Source of the DNA: Stenotrophobium sp040387055 | GTDB taxonomy: Bacteria; Pseudomonadota; Gammaproteobacteria; Nevskiales; Nevskiaceae | Direction of reading: 5' to 3' | Length of the DNA: 45,498 nucleotides | Assembly: GCA_040387055.1 (NCBI GenBank) | Contig: JAZKEM010000094.1 | Span: 1 to 45,498 of the forward strand | In this document: positions 7,788-14,807 of the stretch, piece by piece | Layout: each line of letters begins with the position of its first letter | Position numbering within the stretch: position 1 is the first letter of the stretch | Translations under genes and position numbers: made by a program | The notes under the pieces: model-generated | Told to the model about the DNA's origin: nothing | The model's input: the letters and a program-made list of their open reading frames with translations, nothing else | Databases searched by the model: none

Positions 7788-9230
7788 TTAGCGTGCCATC
7801 GCAAAGGCAAGCATGAACAATGCGCCGCAAATCAGGCTAACGCGATCTTTGAATGCAAAGACCATGGGGTCATCATGCATTTGTCCGCGATGAGCGATCA
7901 TCCAGCTGCGGCTAACCCAATACAAAAGAATAGGGCACGCGCCCCAGATCCATTGTGGTGAACGGTAGAGCGTGAGCGAAACCGGATCTTGAATGTAGAG
8001 CGCAAGAACCAGCACGGAGAGATAGCCTGCTGCTGCACCAAGCGATGCAACCATTTGCAAATCATCTGGTCGATAACCGCGCCCCAGCATCGTGGTGACG
8101 CCGCGTTGGCGCGCATCCAGCAATTCGGTATAGCGCTTGATCAGGGCGATGCTCATGAAAATGAACATCGAAAAACTGAGTAGCCAGAACGAGAGTGGAA
8201 CGCCAATTGCAAAAGCGCCTGCAATGATTCTGAGGGTATAAAGCCCGGCAAGCGTCACGACATCAAGTAGCAGCACTCGCTTTAACTTGAAGGTGTAGGC
8301 CAGCGTGAGTGCGTAGTAACACAGCAACGCTAATGCAAAGTGTTCAGATAAAGACGTTAGGGTGATTGCTACTGCGATCAACAACGGGATGGGGACTGCG
8401 AACCAACCATGCAATATCGAAAGATCGCCGCTGGCAAAGGGACGATTACGTTTGCTGCGATGCTGCCGATCATCTTGCGAGTCGATCAGATCATTCAGGA
8501 GATAGACGCTGGATGCGCAAAGACCAAACGCGATGAACGCCAATAAGCTCTGCGATATCAGATCGACTTCACCGAAGCGATGCGCGGCTGCCAGTGGAAT
8601 GAAGACCAGCAGATTCTTCAGCCATTGATGCAAACGTAATGCACGTGCCCACAGCGCAAGCGTGTTTGGCTTTGCGACATCAAAGATATGCTCAACAGTC
8701 GTGACCTTTGCGGCTTTCTCGGCGAGACCGGCTGGCGGCGAAATGATGATCGCGTTTTGTGCACTTTTCCAGACTTTGAGATCGATAGTGTCGTTGCCGA
8801 CATAATCAAAGCCACGCTCACCATAGCGGCTGACCAAGGCTTCGCGCTTGGCCTCTCCACTCAGGTTGGTCGTGCCATCGGAGGCGAGAACTTCGTCGAA
8901 GATTCCCAAGTGCTCAGAGATGGCTACGGCCAATCGACTGTCGGATGCTGTCGCCAATACTATGCGGCGACCTTTAGCTTTTTCTGCGTGCAGCCAATCC
9001 AGAACATCCTGACGATACGGAAGCGTGGTGACATCTAGTTGCGTGTTATCAACGAGCGTGGATTTTAATTGCGCACGCCCGCGACGAAGCATTGCTGGCA
9101 GCAAAAATGCTCGCAATGGATTCGAGGCTAAATACCGTGTTGTTGATTCCCAGAGTAGATCGGTTTTAATCAGTGAACCGTCTAGATCAACAGCCAGTAC
9201 CAAGGAAGATTTGCTGTTATGAGTAGGCAT
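7788..9230 (-). CDS. HAD phosphatase-UbiA prenyltransferase fusion, DPPR-synthase-like
   Basis: This 480-residue fusion predicts two consecutive steps. Residues 10-190 are a HAD phosphatase: the nucleophile motif VDLDGSL (14-20, Asp15/Asp17), ATASDS near 93-98, and VGNDTIDL (144-151). Residues about 195-480 are a UbiA-family membrane prenyltransferase with NDLIDSQDD (246-254, the NDxxDxxxD motif), KRNRPFASG, and KRYTELLDARQR later. The motif and its basic continuation resemble mycobacterial decaprenyl-phosphate phosphoribosyltransferase (Rv3806c). The UbiA half would join PRPP to polyprenyl phosphate and the HAD half would remove the 5-phosphate. I chose the ATG at 9230 because the following residues lead straight into the HAD strand; an in-frame extension to 9347 would lie inside the upstream gene. 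Its first 14 bases overlap the end of the acyltransferase gene. Confidence 0.82.
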   Translation of the reverse strand: MPTHNSKSSLVLAVDLDGSLIKTDLLWESTTRYLASNPLRAFLLPAMLRRGRAQLKSTLVDNTQLDVTTLPYRQDVLDWLHAEKAKGRRIVLATASDSRLAVAISEHLGIFDEVLASDGTTNLSGEAKREALVSRYGERGFDYVGNDTIDLKVWKSAQNAIIISPPAGLAEKAAKVTTVEHIFDVAKPNTLALWARALRLHQWLKNLLVFIPLAAAHRFGEVDLISQSLLAFIAFGLCASSVYLLNDLIDSQDDRQHRSKRNRPFASGDLSILHGWFAVPIPLLIAVAITLTSLSEHFALALLCYYALTLAYTFKLKRVLLLDVVTLAGLYTLRIIAGAFAIGVPLSFWLLSFSMFIFMSIALIKRYTELLDARQRGVTTMLGRGYRPDDLQMVASLGAAAGYLSVLVLALYIQDPVSLTLYRSPQWIWGACPILLYWVSRSWMIAHRGQMHDDPMVFAFKDRVSLICGALFMLAFAMAR

Positions 9231-10344
9231 CCGCAACTTTTTCTGTGGGCCGCTTGCTAGGGGTAAATCGATTACGCATATAGCTGCGGCCCGGTTTTTC
9301 GATATAACGATAAGTAAGCACGGACACCCCAATGACCGTCGCTTCAATAACTAGCAGCATAAGTACCGGCGGCCAGGAAAGGAAGGCCTCAAACATATCG
9401 GGCGCGAGTGCTTTTGCGAGGACGAGCTGGTACAGAACGACGATATGCATCATGTAGATTGAATAGGACATTTCGCCCAGCTCGACCAAAGGCTTCCACG
9501 CCATGGCCTTGGCGATCGGCGTTTCCTCATAGGTCAGGCTGAGAATCAGCAGAATCCACAGGGGGACGTAGAACACCGGAGTGATGTTGATGGCATAGGA
9601 AGCGATTACTGCAACGATAACGCCGCCTTGCATGAGCGTCGGAGGGATAAAGGCCAGTCGCTGCAGTATCTCAGCGCGGTACTGGTACAGCGCGCAGCCG
9701 ATAGTGAATGAGCAGAATGCGCGTATGACGCCGTAATCGTGGGTGACGTCGAAGCTATGTTCAATGATTTGGATCCAGATCAGTCCAACAATAGAGATGA
9801 GGACGAGCAAGATGACCGGTAACTTGCGTTGGATGAGCTGGTAGCGAATGAAGATGGGGAATACCAGATAGCACGCAAATTCCGCGCTGATGCTCCAGGC
9901 AGACACATTCCACGAGTTGACGCTCTGGACGCCCCAAGCTTGGATCAGCAAGAGATTGGTGATGATGTACTTGGGATTGGTGGGTCCTTGGAAGATACGA
10001 TCATCGGGTCCTGCGCCTAGGTGAAAGGCGGCCCATCTGATGCCCTCAATACCAATCAGCAGCAGCAGTACAAAAACATGCAGCGGATAAATTCGCGCCA
10101 TGCGATGGACGAAGAACTTGTAGAGGCTGCCTTCTTTTGCAAGCAGACTTTTGCCATAGACGTGCATCAAGATGAAGCCGCTAAGGATAAAGAAGTAGTC
10201 AGGCCACATCACGAAGTCTTCGAACAGCCAACTTCTAGGCCATGCTGGAATGGTCCAATACCAAGAGTGGAGTTGAACGACGCAAATAGCGCCAATGCCT
10301 CTCATCGATGTGAGTGCGGCAAAATCCTGTTTCGCGGCTGACAT
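9217..10344 (-). CDS. Membrane acyltransferase, acyltransferase-3 family (first gene of the arabinofuranose operon)
   Basis: This 375-residue multispanning protein is of the OafA/NodX acyltransferase-3 type, which adds acyl groups to exported sugars. Typical motifs are the first helix with MRGIGAICVVQLHSW (residues 14-28, catalytic-type His), WPDYFFILSGFILMHVYGKS (46-65), FFVHRMARIYPLHVF, and the closing YRYIEKPGRSYMRNRF. Its last codons overlap the start of the HAD-UbiA gene by 14 bases, so it is very likely co-transcribed and coupled with arabinose-donor synthesis. It is a close paralogue of the gene at 11907-13052; the first 60 residues align almost without gaps. Inferred role: acylating the arabinose-containing product. 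The acyl donor cannot be read from sequence. Confidence 0.82.
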   Translation of the reverse strand: MSAAKQDFAALTSMRGIGAICVVQLHSWYWTIPAWPRSWLFEDFVMWPDYFFILSGFILMHVYGKSLLAKEGSLYKFFVHRMARIYPLHVFVLLLLIGIEGIRWAAFHLGAGPDDRIFQGPTNPKYIITNLLLIQAWGVQSVNSWNVSAWSISAEFACYLVFPIFIRYQLIQRKLPVILLVLISIVGLIWIQIIEHSFDVTHDYGVIRAFCSFTIGCALYQYRAEILQRLAFIPPTLMQGGVIVAVIASYAINITPVFYVPLWILLILSLTYEETPIAKAMAWKPLVELGEMSYSIYMMHIVVLYQLVLAKALAPDMFEAFLSWPPVLMLLVIEATVIGVSVLTYRYIEKPGRSYMRNRFTPSKRPTEKVADAYS

Positions 10345-10791
10345 TCCTTCCCTGGGCGCCCGTAGCTATTGAATTAATTGGCGCTAGCTCAAGAGGGGCT
10401 GGAGAGGGTCCTGCCTCTAGGATCTTGCGTCGTTTTGCCTATGCTTGCATGGCCTGCCTCAAGTATCAATTGGCGAAAGGATTGCAGGAGGAATTCGTAC
10501 AACTAGCCAGACGATATTTAAGGCAGTTTGTTCGAGAAACGTCTGGCCTAGGGACGCTTTCAATACCCCTCTGACCGGAGTTCACGCATGGCCAGCGATC
10601 TGTTCAGGAATGTGCCAGAAGCTGCAGTGCAAATCTGAAGAAATCTCGATAGTTGTACACAGATCATAGTCGATCATGCATTAACGACCGATGCTGGGAA
10701 TTGAGGAATAATCAACTCGCTGGATGTCGCTCAGGGACGAGTGCGCGGTGTTTGCGTGTTTGTCGGTTTGCCTTATTCCTGGAGCGCTTCT
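10345..10791. other. Divergent intergenic region, no gene seen
   Basis: These bases lie between the starts of two divergent acyltransferase genes. I see only short overlapping frames without family resemblance and no strong hairpin. It must hold the promoter of the seven-gene arabinofuranose operon (leftward) and that of the gene at 10792 (rightward), but I could not place convincing -35/-10 pairs. Confidence 0.5.
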
Positions 10792-12015
10792 GTGTTGAAA
10801 AACGGGTCTACCCCACAGGGGCAGCGAATGCTGCCATTTGATGGCATGCGTGGCATTGCTGCGATAGGCGTTACGGCGTTCCACGTCAATCCGGCGTCGC
10901 CGTTTTTGTTCTGGGCATGGACCTTCGTCGATATGTTCTTTGTGCTTTCGGGCTTCCTGATCGGCACGATTCTCTATCGTGGGATTTCAGAAGGCACCTT
11001 GTCGCTCAAGAATTTCTGGATGCGGCGCATCTTGCGCATCTGGCCGATCTATTACCTCACGCTCGCCATAGTCACCATATGGGGATTGGTGTCACCTGAA
11101 TTAAGCGCGCCGTTCAAGGCGCTATTGCAATCGCTGGTGTTTCTGCAATTTACGGGTGGATACATTCATCTTGGTGTTAGCTGGGATAACATGATCTGGC
11201 ACTACCTCCCTTGGTTTAACCATAGCTGGTCCATTGCAGTCGAAGAGCAGTTTTATCTGCTCTTGCCAGTGCTTCTGTGGTTAGTGGGTACACGTGCACG
11301 CAGTATTTTTCTGATCGTGATTGTTGCGCTATGCGTGAGTGAATTTTTGTTGAGCGCGGGCTTCGTGGCGCACTTGTTGGGCACGCGCATGCAAGGGCTT
11401 GCGCTGGGCTTGCTGCTGGTGCCGCTGTCTCAATGGTTACGTCAAACCCCTGACAACCCCCAAGCTACACGTCGACTCTTGGCGCTCGCCATCATCGGCT
11501 GCTGCTTTGTTGCAGGCCTTTACATTATGGCGCCGCATTATCTGGAGATTTTTCCGGTCTTGTGGAAAGGCGCGACACCTCATCCTGATGTGTTTAACAA
11601 TTTAGTGCTGGCCGGTCCTTTGGGAATGTCGTTGGTCTATTTCGGCATTGTCGGGTACGTAATCGCGTTCTCCCAGGGCTTGCTAGCGCGCATGTTGTCG
11701 ACGCCATTGCTGGTCTATCTGGGGAGCATTAGCTATGCCCTTTACATGTTTCATGTGCCCATTTTAGGAATGGTCGTTGCCTTGCGAGGTCGGATGTTGA
11801 ATGAAGATAGCCTGTTGATCAATTGCATTTACTGGGTTGTGATTCTTGGTCTTGCGGCGCTATCCAAAATTTTGATCGAGGACCGCTTTAACGCATACAA
11901 GGATCGCTATCCGGTTTTTCTCAAGCCTGCTTCGACTTCGCCCGGCGACACTCTGGATTTGCGATCAAAGCGCTTGCGTACAAAGGCTCGCCCCGGTTTT
12001 TCAATGTATCGGTAA
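10792..12015 (+). CDS. Membrane acyltransferase, acyltransferase-3 family (opposite-strand member)
   Basis: This is a third acyltransferase-3 protein, distinct in sequence from the two on the other strand. Motifs: FDGMRGIAAIGVTAFH at the first helix, FVDMFFVLSGFLIGTILYRG, and FWMRRILRIWPIYYLTL. The start is uncertain. GTG at 10792 has a TGGAG ribosome site seven bases upstream and gives 407 residues; ATG at 10828 is preceded by AGGGG and gives 395; the frame stays open back to GTG 10741. The last 36 codons run antisense into the 3' end of the next acyltransferase gene, a 109-base convergent overlap, and the tail they encode (rich in Lys, Arg, Ser) looks like non-conserved extension. The substrate is unknown; a role in modifying the same envelope sugar is inferred from position only. 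Confidence 0.75.
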   Translation: MLKNGSTPQGQRMLPFDGMRGIAAIGVTAFHVNPASPFLFWAWTFVDMFFVLSGFLIGTILYRGISEGTLSLKNFWMRRILRIWPIYYLTLAIVTIWGLVSPELSAPFKALLQSLVFLQFTGGYIHLGVSWDNMIWHYLPWFNHSWSIAVEEQFYLLLPVLLWLVGTRARSIFLIVIVALCVSEFLLSAGFVAHLLGTRMQGLALGLLLVPLSQWLRQTPDNPQATRRLLALAIIGCCFVAGLYIMAPHYLEIFPVLWKGATPHPDVFNNLVLAGPLGMSLVYFGIVGYVIAFSQGLLARMLSTPLLVYLGSISYALYMFHVPILGMVVALRGRMLNEDSLLINCIYWVVILGLAALSKILIEDRFNAYKDRYPVFLKPASTSPGDTLDLRSKRLRTKARPGFSMYR

Positions 12016-13052
12016 GTGAAGATCGAGATGAAAATGGTTGCGCCCCATAGCGCAAGCAAGATCAGAACTGGTGGCCAAGCGATAAAGGCATTGAATAGAT
12101 CAGGCGTGGCTGTTTTTGCGAGGATCACGTTCACCAGAACAAGCACGTGGACCATGTAGAGCGAATAAGACATTTCGCCAAGCTGTACAAACGGACCCCA
12201 TGACAGCGAGCGTGCGATCCAAGTGTTCTCGTAAGTGAAACTTGCGATCAGCAGCAACCAGAGTGGGATGTAGATCAGCGGCAAAGCGTTGACCTTGTAT
12301 GCCACCACGACAGCAATCAGGGTGATGCCTTGCAAGAGCGCTGGTGGGATGAATGCCAGACCCTTCAGCAGCGTTGGCAGATATTGATAAAGCACGCAGC
12401 CCAACGTGAACGAGCTAAGTGCGCGAACTGCGCCCAAGCTATACGTCACATCAAAATCGCGGCGTGTTGCTTGTATCAGGATCAGTCCGCCAATCGCCAA
12501 CAGAACAAGCAATGATGCGGTTAATTTTCGTCCGATCAGGTTGTAGCGAATGAATATTGGGAACACCAGATAACAGGCAAACTCTGCGCTAATGCTCCAC
12601 GCAGGGACGTTCCAAGAATTCATGTGCTGAACACCCCATGCCTGGATCAGCAAGAGGTTGGTGATAATGTATTTCGGATGAGTGGAGTGCAGGAATGGCT
12701 CGCCCCCGATGCTGACATCGACGCCGTTATGCTTTGCAAGCCATCGCATGGCTTCGAACACAATCAATGCCAGCAAGACGAAAACGTGCAGCGGGTAAAT
12801 GCGGGCAATTCGGTGGACGAAAAAGTTGTACAGACTGTCTTTACGCTTGAACAGGGTTTTGCCGTAGACGTGCATCAGGATGAAGCCGCTGAGTGCAAAG
12901 AAATAATCGGGCCATAGTACAAAGCCCATAAACAGCCACTGTTCAGACCAGGCCGGGGAAACCATGGCCCAGGCATGAAATTGGATCACGCACAGCGCGC
13001 CTATGGCTCTGAATGTGGTGAGCGCAGCAAAATCCTGTTTGCTATCTGACAT
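11907..13052 (-). CDS. Membrane acyltransferase, acyltransferase-3 family (paralogue of 9217-10344)
   Basis: This 381-residue membrane protein has the same architecture as the acyltransferase at 9217: start MSDSKQDFAALTTFRAIGAL, first-helix VIQFHAW, WPDYFFALSGFILMHVYGKT, FFVHRIARIYPLHVF, and the end YRYIEKPGRAFVRKRF. The two appear to be products of a duplication, now separated by a third, opposite-strand acyltransferase. Its 3' end overlaps that gene by 109 bases. It is not contiguous with the arabinofuranose operon, so co-regulation is possible but not shown. It has its own upstream spacer of about 150 bases next to the SDR gene at 13203. Confidence 0.8.
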   Translation of the reverse strand: MSDSKQDFAALTTFRAIGALCVIQFHAWAMVSPAWSEQWLFMGFVLWPDYFFALSGFILMHVYGKTLFKRKDSLYNFFVHRIARIYPLHVFVLLALIVFEAMRWLAKHNGVDVSIGGEPFLHSTHPKYIITNLLLIQAWGVQHMNSWNVPAWSISAEFACYLVFPIFIRYNLIGRKLTASLLVLLAIGGLILIQATRRDFDVTYSLGAVRALSSFTLGCVLYQYLPTLLKGLAFIPPALLQGITLIAVVVAYKVNALPLIYIPLWLLLIASFTYENTWIARSLSWGPFVQLGEMSYSLYMVHVLVLVNVILAKTATPDLFNAFIAWPPVLILLALWGATIFISIFTYRYIEKPGRAFVRKRFDRKSRVSPGEVEAGLRKTG

Positions 13053-13202
13053 TTCGTCCCTTGCGATTTACCTGCGAGAATTGCGGGTCTGGCAAGCTAA
13101 GTGCTAAAAACGCCCGTTTTTTATGGCATTGCGCAGACAGTCGATAATCGCAAGACGCGTAACGAATATCAATTAGCGAACCTACTACAAGGAAACATCC
13201 GT

Positions 13203-14072
13203 ATGACTTACCGCTCCGTGTTCAAAGAAAAACTTTTCGAAGGGCAAACCATTGTTGTGACGGGTGGCGGTTCGGGTATTGGTCGTTGTACTGCGCATGA
13301 GCTCGCAAGCTTGGGCGCCAAGGTGCTGATCACCGGACGCAAACAAGAGAAGCTCGACAAGGTTATTGCTGAGATCCATGAAGATGGCGGTCAGGCTTTC
13401 GGCTATGCCTTCGATATTCGTGATGAGGATGTCGTTAAGGCGTCTGTGAAACAGATGCTGGCTGACCATGGGCAGATTCACGGTTTGGTGAATAACGCTG
13501 GCGGGCAGTTTCCTTCGCCACTGGCCATGATTTCGAAGAAAGGTTGGGAGGCCGTAGTCGCCAACAATCTCACTGGTGGTTTCCTGATGGCTCGTGAAGT
13601 ATTCACGCAGTGCATGAAGAAGCAGGGTGGTGCGATCGTGAACATGGTCGCGGACATGTGGGGCGGTATGCCGGGCATGGCACACAGCGGAGCTGCGCGT
13701 GCGGGCATGCTCAATTTCACTGAGACGGCTTCGGTGGAGTGGGGATCTGCTGGCGTGCGTGTGAACGCAGTTGCGCCGGGCTGGATCGCCAGCAGTGGCA
13801 TGGACCATTACGACCCAGTTTTCGCTACGGAAGTCATTCCCAAGCTTGCGGGCGCATCTCCAGCCAAGCGTATGGGCGAAGAGGCAGAAGTCAGTGCAGC
13901 GATTGTGTTCCTACTGTCGCCGGGTGCTGCCTACATCAGCGGTACTTGCATCAATATCGACGGCGCGTCTTCACGCAACGCTCGCGTATTCCCACTACTC
14001 GATCACAACAAGTCCAAGCCCTTCGAGGGTTTTCATCGTGCCTTCAAGCCGAAGGCCGTTAAGGGCAGCTAA
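13203..14072 (+). CDS. Short-chain dehydrogenase/reductase, citronellol/citronellal-dehydrogenase or enoyl-CoA-reductase type
   Basis: This 289-residue SDR has a classical nucleotide fold: TGGGSGIGR at residues 20-28 and VNNAGGQFPSP near 96-106. The active site is unusual. Where most SDRs have Tyr-x3-Lys, this protein has HSGAARAGM (161-169), giving Ser162 and Arg166, as in peroxisomal trans-2-enoyl-CoA reductase (PECR). The rest of that region (VRVNAVAPGWIASSG) is ordinary. I chose the ATG at 13203 because AAGGAAA sits about eight bases upstream; the frame stays open to 13101. The stop overlaps the stop of the convergent TetR gene by four bases. In Pseudomonas, SDRs AtuB and AtuG flank the atu genes, so a role in acyclic terpene alcohol oxidation is plausible; an enoyl-CoA reductase is the alternative. 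Confidence 0.75.
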   Translation: MTYRSVFKEKLFEGQTIVVTGGGSGIGRCTAHELASLGAKVLITGRKQEKLDKVIAEIHEDGGQAFGYAFDIRDEDVVKASVKQMLADHGQIHGLVNNAGGQFPSPLAMISKKGWEAVVANNLTGGFLMAREVFTQCMKKQGGAIVNMVADMWGGMPGMAHSGAARAGMLNFTETASVEWGSAGVRVNAVAPGWIASSGMDHYDPVFATEVIPKLAGASPAKRMGEEAEVSAAIVFLLSPGAAYISGTCINIDGASSRNARVFPLLDHNKSKPFEGFHRAFKPKAVKGS

Positions 14073-14698
14073 CGCTTTCCTGAAGGGTTGATGGGCTGAC
14101 TCACTGCGCGTACGCAGAAGTCGGAGATGGATTGGATAAGACGTTCCTGATCCTTCACCCGTTGACCCTTCGGGGCAATCGGGCCCACAAGCGCTTCGGT
14201 GTAGGCGCCAACGATGCAGGCAGCACTGGCATCCATGTCTTGAGCCGGGAATTCCCCGGTCGTGATGCCTTCCTTGAGAATCGCCTTGAAAACGTTGCCC
14301 AACTGCTGGCGCACGCGAATACGGGCGATATCGACTTCGGGCTCGGCGGGTTCCGCGATAAACGCATAGGCGAGGTTGGGGCCAGTCAGTGCGCGTCGGG
14401 TGAAGGACTCAACGGCGGCGTACAGACGTGCCTTGGCTGTGCCGGGGCCTTCGGCGATCTCATTCAGAATCTCAAGTTCACGCGCAATTGCCGCCGTCAT
14501 GACCTCAATGAAGAGGTCGGCCTTCGAGCGGAAATAGCGGTAGATCATGCCCGTGGACATACCGGCTTCTGCTGCGACTGCAGCAATCTGCGCTTCACGG
14601 TACCCACCTTCAGCAATCAATCGACGCGCGGCCGCAAGGATGCGCTCGCGATTGCTCGCAAGTCGTTCCTCCATTAATGCTGAACGGCGATACGCCAT
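14069..14698 (-). CDS. TetR-family transcriptional regulator
   Basis: This 209-residue repressor-type protein has an N-terminal helix-turn-helix at about residues 15-60 (REAQIAAVAAEAGMSTGMIY, then RYFRSKADLF), the TetR signature. The C-terminal half is a poorly conserved ligand domain. It is transcribed away from the carboxylase cluster beginning at 14808 and the 109-base gap between them holds an inverted repeat, so it probably represses that cluster and itself. In Pseudomonas the Atu cluster is controlled by the TetR-type AtuR, whereas the related leucine (Liu) cluster is controlled by a MerR-type protein; this supports the Atu reading. The inducer is not readable from sequence. Confidence 0.85.
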   Translation of the reverse strand: MAYRRSALMEERLASNRERILAAARRLIAEGGYREAQIAAVAAEAGMSTGMIYRYFRSKADLFIEVMTAAIARELEILNEIAEGPGTAKARLYAAVESFTRRALTGPNLAYAFIAEPAEPEVDIARIRVRQQLGNVFKAILKEGITTGEFPAQDMDASAACIVGAYTEALVGPIAPKGQRVKDQERLIQSISDFCVRAVSQPINPSGKR

Positions 14699-14730
14699 AA
14701 AGAGTGAGTCTCAGTTCAAGGAATGAATCA

Positions 14731-14758
14731 TACTTCACTTCTTGTGATTTTCGAAGTA
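14731..14758. promoter_or_regulatory. Candidate TetR operator
   Basis: The inverted repeat TACTTC-N16-GAAGTA lies in the divergent gap between the TetR gene and the carboxylase beta gene. The outer bases (ATCA on the left, GATGAT on the right) extend the symmetry imperfectly. Location and symmetry fit an autoregulatory operator; there is no direct evidence of binding. Confidence 0.4.
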
Positions 14759-14807
14759 GGATGATGGCCTAATTCGTCGTCCATCGCCCGTCAGCGGCAA
14801 GGAAACC

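Noticed and set aside
10345..10740. Short plus-strand frames (about 75-86 codons) in the divergent gap near the acyltransferases.
   Set aside because: They overlap one another, have no ribosome site or family resemblance, and look like chance frames.
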